Assembly: GCF_964656455.1 (NCBI RefSeq) | Contig: NC_135720.1 | Coordinates: forward strand, 110,372,696 to 110,436,695 | Source: Halichoerus grypus | Taxonomy: Eukaryota > Chordata > Mammalia > Carnivora > Phocidae | DNA length: 64,000 bases | Reading direction: 5' to 3' | In this document: piece after piece, positions 34,050 through 45,509 of the stretch | Numbering within the stretch: position 1 is the first letter of the stretch | Layout: each line of letters starts with the position of its first letter | Notes under the pieces: generated by a model | What the model saw: only the letters and a program-made list of their open reading frames with translations | Databases searched by the model: none | Told to the model about the DNA's origin: nothing | Position numbers and translations under genes: made by a program

Positions 34050-35098
34050 ATGTGCATTATTCCCCTAGCGCTGGAGTTCTGCCGTTCTCATTGATGGGTA
34101 AACTTGGTCTTGGCTGGCTGTTGTCGCTGATCTCCTGGGGGAGGGGCCTGTTGCCATGGTTCCCAAATGTCTTTGCCGGAGGCGGAATTGCCCTCCCCTT
34201 GCCGGGTCCGGGCGAAGTAATCTGCTCGGGTTTGCTCTCAGGAGCTTTTGTTCCCTGCAAGCTTTCCGTACCACTTTGGAGGACGAGAATGAAAATGGCG
34301 GCCTCCCAATCTCCGCCTCGGAGGAGCCGAGAACTCGGGGCCCCACTCCTCAGGGCGCCCCAGGAGAAAAGCAGTCAGTCACTCCCGTCTCCCCGGTCTC
34401 CGGCCACACTCCGTGCTCACCTGGCCTGTGACCGCGCGTTCCTATCTCTGGCACCCGACCCCATGTGGAGTCTCCAAACCCAGCAGATCCCTGCGGTGCG
34501 CTCCCGCACCGCTCCTCCCGGGGAAGGAAGGGGAGTCTCTCCGGATCTGCCGCTTGTTGGGTCCCTGCTGGAGGAGCAGTGGCCCGACTGTGCTGTGGAT
34601 CACGGTTTATGGCAACCCCGAGCTGAGAGCCCCCGCCTCGGCTCCGTCTCTGCAGCCGGCTTCCCCACTCTGATACCTGGGAGTTCTGCCTCACTCAGGC
34701 ACCCCCGGTCTTTCTGTGACCCCGAGGGTCCTGAGACCACACTGTCCCACGAGGGTTCCACCCCCCACTTAGCCACCGGAGCGGCGTCCCTCAGAAGAAG
34801 CAGACTTCTAAGAGTTCCAATTTTGTGCTCTGTGGCTCTATCACTTGCCAGTAGCGGCTGACGGAGGCCCCCTCCCCTGCCTTCTATCCTCCCGAATATC
34901 GCCTCGGATTCACTTCTCCACATGTCCTACCTTCCAGAAAGTGGTCGCTTTTCTGTTCAGAGAGTTGTTGCTATTCTTTTCTTCGATCTCCTGTTGAGTT
35001 CGTAGGTGTTCAGAATGGTTTGATCCCTATCCAGCTGAATTCCTGGCACCAGACGAAATCCGGGTCTCCTACTCCTCGGCCATCTTGCTCCTCCCCCC
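34050..35098 (-). promoter_or_regulatory. L1 5'UTR, CpG-rich internal promoter region
   Basis: This 1-kb segment is rich in GC and CpG, in sharp contrast to its neighbours. Near the 5' end, on the minus strand, CAAGATGGCCG (35077-35087) is a YY1 site at about +12 to +22 of the element. This is the same position as the YY1 site that sets the start point in other mammalian L1 promoters. The region may drive minus-strand transcription and, if bidirectional, antisense transcripts into the BTBD9 sense direction. Activity is not shown by sequence. Confidence 0.7.
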
Positions 35099-35116
35099 TC
35101 AAATAGTATCTTTATT
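35099..35116. repeat. Target-site duplication of the full-length L1 (right copy)
   Basis: TCAAATAGTATCTTTATT is identical to 27942-27959. It lies directly next to the L1 5' end, so the L1 has not lost bases at that end. Confidence 0.9.
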
Positions 35117-36193
35117 AGGAAGTTTATCGTAGCCCTATTAGAAAGACATAAAGCATTTTCTGTAGGGAGTTGTTTAAGAATTTGTGGTAAACCAGATAAA
35201 TAATATCTTGTTGATAATAGGCTTCTTGGTAGAACAGGTAAATGACTTTGTCATGATTGTGTTCACTATAGTGAGATTTTAGCTGTATATTTTAGACTCA
35301 AAGAATAAGCAGAAAAGTCATGGAGATCAGTTGCAATTATTTGGGAAGAACATGTTAAATAGAGTCATCCATTTAAAATTGGTTTCATTAAAGATTCCAA
35401 ATGAATAGTTCCATTAACACACCAAGCACTTTAAGGTTTTTATTGTTCTGTGGTCATAGACTGCCCTGGTCAGCTATCTTTTAAGATGCTTTTTATACTC
35501 ACAGTAGAAAGAGCTGGAGAGATAGCAAGGGGATAGATCCATACAAATCTGTCTTTTGCTGGTGACCAATAAACAACTCAACTCTGTCTGCCTAATTAGT
35601 GTGGCTTAGCCCGTGGTGTCATCTTCCTCTATAACTGATACATTATTTTATTGCTGTCATATTAACTACCTTATCAGTGACTATATAACTTTTGTGTGTG
35701 TATATTGTTTATTGACTTTAAACGTCCCTGTAACTTCTTCATCCTATCCTATTATTGCCATGCCATCTGGAGGGTAGTGGTCAGTGACTATGTGCACACG
35801 TCTTCAGTTTGAGAATGTGGCTCCTGGGCACCAGTTCAGGGAGGAGAGAGGGTTTGGGAATGGTTTTCAGGTTTTTATTTTTAATTGGAGCTTTTTTTTT
35901 TCCCCTTCTTGTTCTTTTACCGTTAGGAGAAATAACAGAAATTTGGGGTAAAAGGCAAGCCAGAAATGGTCAGGATAGTTGTCACAGTAACAAAGATAGG
36001 ATTAGGACTATAGCAGAATCCAAAAACTCCACGTAGAATTTGCTACATGAAAATCTCTTGAAACACTTTCAACAGAATAAAGATTTTAGACATTTCTAGG
36101 CTAAGCCCAGCCTTAGTTTAAACTATACCTTTATTTCTTGCCTTGGTGCCATAACTCTTTACTGCTCAATAAAGAACAGCTCTGGTTTTCTCT
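35117..36193. other. Intron, no recognised feature
   Basis: This is AT-rich intron continuing from before the L1. No exon or repeat was recognised. Confidence 0.5.
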
Positions 36194-36360
36194 CTGTTCC
36201 TGGTGCCAGGAAACTTTTTCTGGAAAGGGCCGGGAAGTGGATATTTCAGACTTTGTAAGCCATAGTTTCTGTCACAACTGCTCAACTCTGCTGAGTGGGT
36301 GTGGCTGTGTTCCAATAAAACTTTATTTACAAAAATAGGCAGCTATGGGCCACTGTTTAC
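36194..36360 (+). mobile_element. Ancient DNA-transposon-like (hAT-type MER) repeat
   Basis: It reads AACTTTTTCTGGAAAGGGCC, GGATATTTCAGACTTTGTAAGCCATAGTTTCTGTC, CAACTCTGC, GTGGCTGTGTTCCAATAAAACTTTATTTACAAAAATAGGC and GGGCCACTGTTTACC. This order is a familiar mammalian dispersed repeat of the non-autonomous hAT group. The exact subfamily is not certain. A middle portion is missing. Confidence 0.65.
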
Positions 36361-38880
36361 CAATGCTTAATCTCTCCAGCTCCTTTCCTCACTAACAGCT
36401 CTGGTCCATAGGTGAGAGGAAAGAATTAGGGAAGTCCATTTGCCTTTTATAGTGTCAGAGTATGTGAGTAATAATACTTATAAGCCTGTTATTAAAAGGT
36501 ATGAATATTAATATTAGTGTTTTGTTTGGGGACAAGATGCGTACCATGACCCAGTGGTTTTTCCTAATGTGTTTGTAGGAGGTGAGCCTTGGCGGCTGAC
36601 GCAAGCAGAGGCTGGGAGGAAGTCTGGCAAACGGGACTTCAGCCCCAACTCTGACCTTAGTAGAGCACTTCCACTTTTCTCTCTTATGGAGATTGAGGTT
36701 CTTCTAAGATGTTGCTTGTGAAGGGGTTCTGCTACTAAAGAACATTTTTGAAAATACTGGTTTACATTTTTTTACAATTAGTGTAATGCCTTTTTAGAGT
36801 GGATACTTTATAAAAAGTACCAAAGGATTTGTCATGTGTTACTTTGTAATTTAAAAAAAAAAAACAACATTAAAAGGAACCACAAATCACCTACATTAAA
36901 ATTCATCTCCCTGTCTTCCCCTGCCCGCAGCCCACGTAAGAGATTATAAATCTGAGAGTATAGGGTTCCAAGACAGAGGCAGAGCTGAGACTCGTGCTTC
37001 CCATCTGCTGACACTACTAGTTAGGCCATATTGCCTAGCAATGTCCTTGTGTCCATCAGAGGCTGTGGGAGAGTCAGTGGAGCTTTTCGTGCTCCAGGAG
37101 GCTGAGGATCGTTTGACCCAGAATGTCACTGAAGCCACACTGTTTGCTTCTTCCCTGCTCGTGGTCCTTCCTTTGAGCTACCAGGAGCCCCCAAACACCT
37201 GAATGCCCCTAGCTAATCAGGGTACAAACTGCCAAAAGCTGGAATAATTCCAGCACCAGAGCTTTGGAGGTTACCCCAAGGATGTCTCCCAGCCTCTGAC
37301 ACCTAAACATTGGTTATCTGAAGAGCACTGGCTACGACAGTCTCATGTGTGACTCAGACAGGCTGCCTCAGCCAGGTCCCCTTCTGCCTGTCCACATGAA
37401 TACCAATGTTGATGTTTAGGATTTGGTTCCAGAGTGGGAGGATCCTGGGAAATCTGAGGTCTCACCACCTTGGGTGTGATTCCTTCCCTGGCTGATAAGA
37501 GTTCTTAATCTCTTCTGTCTGTACCTTTCTGAATGTGAGCCAGGGCAGTGATACGGAGGGGTGTAGTGTGTGTGTGTTCACGCAAGGTACATGCGCACAC
37601 GCACACCGGGTGCCTGCCTGGTACCAGGACAGTGCTCTCGGGATGTCCGTGCGCTTTCTATCAGCCGGAAGACGGAGAAAGTAACAAAGGGGGTCAGCAG
37701 ATAGGGTTATGGGGCAGAAGGGAGATAATTGTTTGTTCTTCTTGATGAGAAAGGATAAGCCAGATGAACGAAAGAAACCGTTTAATTCACAGAGTGCAGT
37801 ATTCTAATGCAGCCTCATGCTGTGCTTGAGTCACAATGGCAAGGTCTAGCTGCAGCAGGGCCTTAGACAGATATGAGTGATTTATTCATCTCTGCCTCTT
37901 TCAGTCAGATTTTCTCCTTTCAGCCATCCAATATCCATCACCGGAAAGCCCGGGTTCTGTACAGCACTTTACCCTGGTAGCTTGCCTGGAATACATTCTG
38001 AAGGATTAGTGTACATGGCGTGGAGACCAGCCCCTGTGCTCGGTACACTCTGGTGAATATTCATGTTGGCACCTGGGAGGGTTGTTTCTAAAAAGGCAGC
38101 TCTTACGGAATACATTCTAAAGAGAGAGTGTTTTTCCTGTCTGATGATCCTTCAACCAAACAAATGTGGGAGGGAGGGGAACCTGCTCCGTAATTCTGGA
38201 GAGTATTTATGAGCCAGAAAACTGCATTCTTACATCTTCTGCAGCAGGGGGGAGAACCATGCCCCCTCTGCCTTTGGAGCCTTTGCCGGGGCCTCCCACT
38301 GTGGGGGAAATAGGTTAGGTGATTCCAGGAAAAAAAAAAAAAATGGCAACTGTGTTTAGCCTTTAGTCCTGTAACCCACACAAGTTTGATCTGATTACAG
38401 CTGTTTAGCAGCTCGAAAAGTTAGAGTTGCTAATGTTCAGCTGAAAACGTTTGAATTAAAACTTATGATCCTAGCTTTGAAGACCTGGATCAAGAAAACT
38501 GTACCAAGTGGCCAGTGATCAAAAGAATTCCATTGAAAAACATAATTAGCCATTTTTCCCCTCTAGGCGTTACAAAAAATTATATAAAATCTTGCTTTTT
38601 TTTCTTGCTTCTTGCCATGCTTCAAAAGACTTATCACATAGTTACATATTAAATTGATTAACTATCTTTTGTTTATAAGAACTTATCATAGGTAGAATTC
38701 TCACTTTTATGTATTGGTGAAGACGTTACTATTATTAGTCTCACTAATGTGGTGTTTATTTTAGTGGTAAGTCATGTACCGCACGCAAGATTATGATTTG
38801 TCAGACACCTCAGACTTCAAATAGAATAGTCTACTTTAAGTGTTTTAATTCTGTAGCACTTGTACCTTATTACGGTTTTA
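36361..38880. other. Intron, no recognised repeat or exon
   Basis: It contains a short TG-rich stretch at 37562-37615. Two adjoining blocks near 38380-38580 contain CAGCTG, GATCAAAG and CATAATTAG sites that could be regulatory. No coding frame is supported. Confidence 0.5.
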
Positions 38881-40380
38881 TTTTTCTGTTTTAGAGCATA
38901 GTTGTTTTCAGGTGAAAGCCTTCACCAAACAGTTTCGTGGAGGAAGTTCATTAGCGAAGGGACTGAAAGGGAGGAAATGTAGACTAGGCAAGTATGGGAA
39001 AGAGGGCAGACGAGCATTTCATCGTGCAGGACCTAGCAGGACAGATAGGAGATTGGGGACTACGTCTGGGGGCGGGGTGGGGGGCAGTAATTTTGCAGAG
39101 AGAGGACGTGAAAGAGGGGCAAGCAATGGCGGGCCCCGGTGGTACAGTTGGAGGGTGAGGCCCCGGATTGGATGGGCAAGTGCTTTCAAATCATTTTCAG
39201 CAAGAGCTCAGGACTTTATAGATTGTGCCCTGTGGGGAAAAGAAGAGGATTCAAAGCTGGAGCAAAGGTTGAAACCCCTATCTGATTTGGGTGAGAAGGT
39301 CAGGCTGGGTAAGAAAGAGAGATGTAGGAAAATAGTACTGGCTGCATTAAGAGAGACCAGAGAGAAGATTTGGTGAGAACAAAAATAAAGAGATTACATG
39401 CTTGAATAGGAAGATTTTTTTGCCTTGTAGTTCAGCCCTGCTGGAATGTTCTCTCGCCTGTAATATTCAGAGTCGAGCCTTCCCCACCTTTGTTTTGCCC
39501 TTCCATTCTCTCCCTTTATCATCAGGTTGAGAGAATACAAAGCTCTACCTGTACCTAAATTGTGAGTTCTCCCACAGTCACAGATTCCTATGAAAACTTG
39601 ACCTAAGGGAATAGAAAGGAGCCGTGGAGCTTATTAAATTTCTCTTTGGCTCTGCTTCTTGGTGCTTTGTAGGCTGTGTGCATGTGGACACGTATTAGCA
39701 TGTGGCCGGAGGAGAGGCAGGAAAATAAGCTCAGGAGATGAAATAGCAGTCAGAGTTGATATATTTCATAAATTACCTCCCTAAATGAGGCTCTCCAAAA
39801 TGGTGTGGGGGTAGAGGACTGGCTGGGGGGTGTTTCAGATTGAAATGTAACGTAATGGAGCATTAAAAGATGCTGTACTGGGGTGCACCTACCTGGGTTT
39901 TGTGAAAGGGTGATTTATCTCTAATTCCCTCTCCTCTTTCCATCATCCTCTCCTGCCCTGTTCCCCATATCTCCTTCAGTTCAACTCTGTAGAGTTTATG
40001 GTGTGCTGGGGACCATGAGGAATACCAAGACATTAGCCATGCATGGTCCCTGCACTCTAGAAGCAGGGTCAGGGTGGTTCCTCCTGACTGGGCTTGGTCC
40101 CGAAAGCTGAAGAAGGGGCCTTTGGATGGTGTTACACAAGGAACCTGGAGCCCGGTGACACCTTACTCCCCTACCTGTTGGACTCACACTGGGGCCATTT
40201 TATCTTACAGGGGTCATAAATGTGAGTACAAATCCAGGGAGTAAGCTCCCTAACACACAACTCAGGGAGCCCTGAGTTCTTAAACATGTCTGCCCCTTCC
40301 TCTCACCCTGTGGCGAATAATTTCACAGAATTGGGGACAGGAAACAGAAACCCTCACCCAAGTGCATATTGCCCTCAGCC
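38881..40380. other. Intron, no supported gene
   Basis: A 154-codon + strand frame (38912-39376) is open, but its sequence is rich in G, R and K by base composition and matches no family I know. A G-rich tract at 39068-39084 has three long G-runs. Otherwise nothing was recognised. Confidence 0.5.
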
Positions 40381-40436
40381 ATTAGCCAGTTCTGGCCTTT
40401 TTATATCACAATAGCCCTGACCAGCCTTCCTAGCAA

Positions 40437-40735
40437 ATGCAGCGGAGAGTGAGCTGGACTTGGCACCTAGGGAGCCAAGCCCTGTGGTCTGGGCAGGGCT
40501 CTCTGTTTCCACCCCTTGCACGTCCTTTTCTGATCCTGCTGGTGAGCCAAATTGGGCCGATGTCACTGGTGCCGTGCGCGTGCTGTGTGCGCGTCCTGAT
40601 GAGGAAGCTGTTGCGATCAAGGAAGACAGCTTCACTGCCGAGAGGGACATTGAGAATGCTGAATTTAAACACGGGGAAAGATCTGTGAAAGCTGCACGCC
40701 CGCTTAGCGTGTCACAGCCGAAAAGGCCTGTAACA
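40437..40735. other. CpG-enriched intronic patch, open in several frames
   Basis: About fifteen CpG dinucleotides occur in some 300 bases, unusual for this otherwise CpG-poor intron. Frames on both strands are open (92 and 83 codons on +, 124 and 80 on -). None resembles a known protein. It could be a small CpG island or a remnant of a GC-rich element. Confidence 0.4.
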
Positions 40736-40749
40736 TAAAGAGACTTCAC

Positions 40750-42890
40750 CTTTTAAAATCTAACAAGACCATTTGAAATGGTTCCCAATAGTTTTGAGGC
40801 CAGCGTCTTGCTTAAGGAAGGGACTGTATTGGAAAGAGTCACCTTGAAAAGTAGAAGAAAACTGCTTTTCCTCACAAGTGCTGTTTGGCCCGGACAAAAT
40901 TTTCTCATATATCCACATTGAAAGCATATTCATCATCAAATTCATTGAAAGAATTTTCATCAAATTGGACTGTATAGTATGAAATCTAGATCATAAGCCT
41001 AGGCCCAAACTTATTTATTAATAAAGGGTTTGCCAAGTGGCTGTGTAATCTGTGAAAGATTGCTTGGGCGGTGTTTAGCCCCGTAAGAAAATTAACCAAG
41101 TAACTTAGAAAAATAGATTTGCATTGAAAGCAGGAAGTGTGCTGATTATAAATTGTCTTTTTTTTCCCCCAAATGTGATAATGTATGCAAAAACATTTTG
41201 AAACCAGTGAGGTCTGTGTGAATGTGAGGTGGGATTATGATGAGTCGTTCACTGTTCGTTCCGCACTCAGTGTTTATTGAATATCGCAGGGGCAGTCATG
41301 CTGTTTGGTAGCATGGGGTTACCTTTTATGTTATCACCTAAAACTTGAAATTAAAAACTTAATCCTTCTGAGGAGTGAAGTGATGGTCTCAATTAGCTAT
41401 TAAAAGTGGGTAGTTTTATGGTGATTAACATAACATAATAATAATAAATAAAAAAGTGGGTAGTTTTGTAGTGTCTCAAACTTTTGGAAAGTCTTGTCCC
41501 ATCCAGCTATCCATATCGCCCTATCCTGCGAGCATGTTCTCTATTGGCATCTCTCCACTTTCATGGAATTTACCTGGATTTTACTGTAGGGATGTAAGAT
41601 TTGATAGAGAAAGCCCCTCCTCTTATTCCCTCCTTTTTCAATGATCAGCCTACACTGTGAAGCCCAAGTGTAATGCTTTGCCCCGTCTCCTCACTTTTTC
41701 TTCATCCTGGGGCTTTTCAGTGACTAAACACAGAAACTACATATGCCAGACGACCAAGCACTTGCACCTGTCTTTTCCCTCTCCAACTGCAAGAGAATAT
41801 TGTTAGCCAGTGCTGTTATTTCTCCCTCTCTTGGAGGAATCACCCTCTGTGTCCAAGACATGAGAGATTATACAGTATCAGCGTGGAGGCTCTCTGATGT
41901 CCTGTGACTAACGTAGCTCCCAAGCTCCCACTCCATCTGGCGAGCAGCCCGTGTCTCCCTCCTCCTGCTGTCAGAAGAAGGTGGGTGTCCCCTCTGCCCC
42001 GAGAGGTTGCGGCCCACTTTGAGGCAGGACCCCCATGGCGGCAGCTCTTCGGGGGGTCTTGTGTCTGCAGTCTGCGGGGCTCACACCTGCTCTGCCTCAC
42101 ACGCTTTCGATCACAGTGCTGTTACTTGGCTCCAGTCTCCTGCTGAGAATCTCATTTTGGGCTTCGTGGTCCTCCAGCAGCTCGTCTCAGCTTGACCTTC
42201 CTCCCCACCTGAGGAGGAAGCTGCATCACTGAACCTGTGGCAGCCGACAGTGAGGGCCCCTCTCATCTGCGAGGAAGTCCCAGTTTCTGCCCTGGAAAGT
42301 TGTTCCTCCGGAGCTGTATGATTCCTTCTGGCAGCTGTTACAGGCTCCCCCCCACCACCACCCCGCCTCCGCCTCTCAGGAGCAGAGATTAGAATGGAGC
42401 CTCTGACGGTAATGTTTGTCTTTCTGCTCCTCAGAAGAGTGGGAACTGGGCTCTTGTGAGTGAAGTGCCAAAGCACGGAAGATTCCCTCTGTGACCACAG
42501 CTCCTTCCCCTCCTCCCTCACCCCCCTGTCTGCCACATCTGTTCTCTTGCTTCACGACCCCTAGTCCCTCTCTATTCTGAAAGTTAGTCAGCCCCGTTTG
42601 GCCCCAGTTAACCCGTCAGCAGCCTAGAACTGGCCAATACTCTGGCCCTTCTCTTCCCTGACCCTGCCCTGCATCCTCCTTGTCCCTGGCGGCCCTGGCT
42701 TTCCTCTCTCCTGCTCCCCCAGGGCCACTGCTGAAGAGAGTTCTCAACTACGCTGAGTGCCCTGTCTCTGCAGGGCTCCCTCCCTGCAGCTTGGCAGACC
42801 CTGCAGAGCCTGCTTCAAAGTCCGGTTGCCTTTCCACCCCACAATGCAGCCCTGCCACTCTCAGCTTCCATTGAGAGAATCTTCTTCTTC
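40750..42890. other. Intron, no recognised feature
   Basis: No exon or repeat was recognised. GC content rises from 41900 to 42860, which explains several chance open frames there. Confidence 0.5.
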
Positions 42891-43112
42891 AAAAAAAAAA
42901 AAAAAAAAAAGATTTTATTTATTTGAGAGAGAGAGAATGAGCCGGCACATGAGCAGGGAGAGGGGCAGAGGGAGAGGGAGAGAGAGAATCCCAAACAGAC
43001 TCCCCACACAGCGGGGAGCCTGATGTGGGGCTCCATCCCACAACCCTGATATCATGACCCGAGCAGAAATCAAGAGTTAGAGGCTTAATCTACTGAACCA
43101 CTCAGGCACCCC
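42891..43112 (-). mobile_element. CAN SINE with a T-run instead of an A-tail
   Basis: It is minus strand: head CCACTCAGGCACCCC at the right and core ATCCCACAACCCTGATATCATGACC. Its 3' end is at the left, AAATAAAATC followed, in SINE orientation, by 20 T. Other copies here have an A-run at that place. Flanks GAGAATCTTCTTC and AAGAATCTTCTTTC form an approximate target-site duplication, so the T-run belongs to the element. Confidence 0.85.
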
Positions 43113-43844
43113 AAGAATCTTCTTTCATACTTGAATGAAGATCTCCATCCAAAGCGAGCTTCCTCGCCATCCCTATTCCTCACCTCCTGTCTCTCCGGTC
43201 CTGGAGCCCTCATGTCATCATTGTCACCCTCATCTCATGGGAACCTCTGCTCTTTGTTGAGTGGCTTTTCCATCTCGGGCACTGTGCTAGGAGCTTATCT
43301 TAGGCTCTTTGGTTCCAAGCTGCAGAAACCACATAAAGATGGCTTAAGCCATAAATGGCAGGTTTATTAAAAAGATGGGGAGATTTCTCATAGAATACTA
43401 GGGCAGAAACTCTGGTGGCCCTCACAGAGAGCTAAATCAGCTATTGGAATCCTGCCAGGAGCCAAGATAACCCCTCCCTGGGCCACATCCTCTGTCTTCT
43501 TTGCTTCTCATTGCAGATGACTTTGTCTCTTTGTGCCTCTGGTGAAAGAGTGTCACCCCCGAAGGGCCATGTTTTCATCATGTCATTTTAAGTGAACAGG
43601 GCCAATTAAGCCGGAATCTCACATAATTCTCAATTCTTGAGAAACGAAATCCGGTTGGTGCAGCATGGGTCATGTGTCTTCCCAGAATGTACTCAGGTTC
43701 ACAAACCAAGCTCGGGAACCCCCCATGTCCACCTCAGGGTTAGGCCAGAAACAGTTCTCCCGGAGAAGGGTCACTGTATAATGGACAGACATGCAAAGAA
43801 AAAACTCTAACCACTGCCCCCACACCTCTACTAATGTTGCAGCA
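43113..43844. other. Intron, no recognised feature
   Basis: No exon or repeat was recognised with confidence. Confidence 0.5.
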
Positions 43845-43995
43845 AATTCTAAAATATTACAACTGGAGGAGCCCTTAGAAACCATCGAATCTAGACCTTT
43901 AATTTCACAAGGGATGAAGCCGAAGTGCAAGTAAGTGAAGTGACTTGCCTAATGTCACTTAGTCAATACTCAGTAAATATTTGTTGAATGGAAGA
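43845..43995 (+). mobile_element. Ancient MIR3/CR1-like repeat
   Basis: 'ATATTACAACTGGAGGAGCCCTTAGAAACCATCGAATCTAG' is followed by 'GGATGAAGCCGAAGTGCAAGTAAGTGAAGTGACTTGCCTAATGTCACTTAG' and a 'CAGTAAATATTTGTTGAATG' end. This is the wording of ancient mammalian repeats of the MIR3 or L3 group. Confidence 0.55.
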
Positions 43996-44339
43996 AGATT
44001 ATTTCTAAAGAACTTAATTTCTGAAGATCTTGAACAAAGACTAGTGTCTAAACCTTTGAGGTCAGAGTATCTTGGATTTTGGCTGAGAGATTAGAAATGG
44101 ATTTGGTAACAAATTAGTGTATTACTAATATCCCGGCATTGTCTTCTCTTCGTTGCGGGTTTTTGCGCGAGCGAGGAACATGGCAGCATCAGCCAACGTG
44201 GTCCCGGGCCTTCCAGTGGAATCTCCCGTGATGGACAGTTAGAAACAGGCAAAACAGATACTTGCTGCTGACCTAAAAGACACCAATTCAGTGGGGAAGC
44301 TGTTGATCTCAACTGTTTAAACCTCAGCACTGTTCCCAA

Positions 44340-44760
44340 TCTGGCACAGAATTAATCCCTTAAGAAAGGGATGAAAAAAATGCCATTCAGCACAACATAG
44401 TTTGTCATCGCATGCATAATGCAGACTTTCCAATTAGAATGCTACAATTTGGAAACTTTCTTCACAGACTGATGAGAGAGCAATTATTTTAAAGAAGGGA
44501 AAACTCAGTCCACTGGGTTTGCCTCAAGTCACTTCTGACTCAAGCCGCAAAGACAAGAGTTTTGAAAACATATTCACTATTGAATTTTGTATCAAAACAC
44601 CAGCAAGGAGAGCAATTAGTTGCTGTAAACTGAACCCCGGTAATCAATGGTATGCAGCCAGCCAGAGCATTTATGGAAGATGTAAGCAAAATCACATCTG
44701 CTAATCAATTAAAAAAAGCCCAGCACTTCACTGCTTTTAAGAGAACTCCGCAATGAGACT
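44340..44760. promoter_or_regulatory. Candidate conserved non-coding element
   Basis: This repeat-free, AT-rich block holds many homeodomain-type cores: ATTAATC, CCAATTAG, GCAATTATTT, GCAATTAGTT, GTAATCAATGG and GCTAATCAATTA. A 7-bp stem (ATCCCTT and AAGGGAT, 44355-44372) also lies in it. Such density is common in developmental enhancers. Conservation cannot be tested here, so the call is inference. Confidence 0.3.
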
Positions 44761-45509
44761 GAAGGAAGATGGAGGAGACAACGTTTAATATCACCAGTCG
44801 TTTCATGCGGTGCTCGTTAGGGAGAGGGGTTTGTGGCAACAGCCAAGGACAGACCTGATCTGCATCAGTAGATCCTGGCCAGTGGCTTCCTTTATCCAGC
44901 CCCTTCTGGAGATGGCTTCTGATGTCTGGGTGGAGGTGTGTTAGATGTAGGGGATGTGTTTAAGGAGCACCTCTCCAATAAGGTCAGAGGGAGTGTGTCT
45001 GTCCTGAGCGAGCTCCCTGAGTAAACGTTCCTCAGCAGATTACAAATCAGAAGTACCTCTGTTGTTGTAGGTACACAGACATGGGAACAGACTGCTGGCA
45101 AGGGAAGAAGTGAGGGAGTTGGTGGGTTTTTCAGTTGTGCCTTATTTGAACAGAATTCCTCTCTGTGGAAAAAGAGAGTGAGCCAATTTTTCCTTTAGTG
45201 TCCTTAGACTGTGCTTGCTTTTCTTCAGTTGAATCAACAAAGGGATTTTCATTCCTGGCTAAGCCTAAATTCCAAGCAAATATTCATCCAGGCACATGAA
45301 TTAGAATCTCTCTTAAAAACTCCAAAGTGTAGGTGGCTTGATCACCTGAGATCCATCAGTGTCCCTTTTCCACTCAGGAGTCACCATGACCCCACATTTC
45401 CAGCCCCCAGGGACTCTTAATAGAGGAATAGAAAGGCGATCTCTCAACCACTGTGTGCGTTTGGCTGCTGGTCAGAGAAAAGAATTTAGGCCAGGAGAAA
45501 GTATTGAAG
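44761..45509. other. Intron, no recognised feature
   Basis: No exon or repeat was recognised with confidence. Confidence 0.5.

Larger units (their letters stand above)
27960..35098 (-). mobile_element. Full-length carnivore LINE-1 (7.1 kb), inactive
   Basis: The element reads right to left. It has a 5' end GGGGGGAGGAGCAAGATGGCC at 35098, a CpG-rich 5'UTR, an AT-rich tandemly duplicated spacer, ORF1 (33280 to about 32391), ORF2 (about 32330 to 28500), a 3'UTR with C-rich tracts, and an A-rich tail at 27960-28010. An 18-bp target-site duplication flanks it. Length and structure show a full-length insertion. Both ORFs are broken by stops and frameshifts, so it cannot move on its own. It lies antisense to BTBD9. 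Confidence 0.95.

Noticed and set aside
38912..39376. 154-codon + strand open frame
   Set aside because: The product is rich in R, G, K by base composition, has no domain or family resemblance, and no start context or splice support.
42111..42536. 141-codon minus-strand open frame
   Set aside because: It is a GC-rich intron artefact. Overlapping frames on the other strand are equally open and no motif is present.
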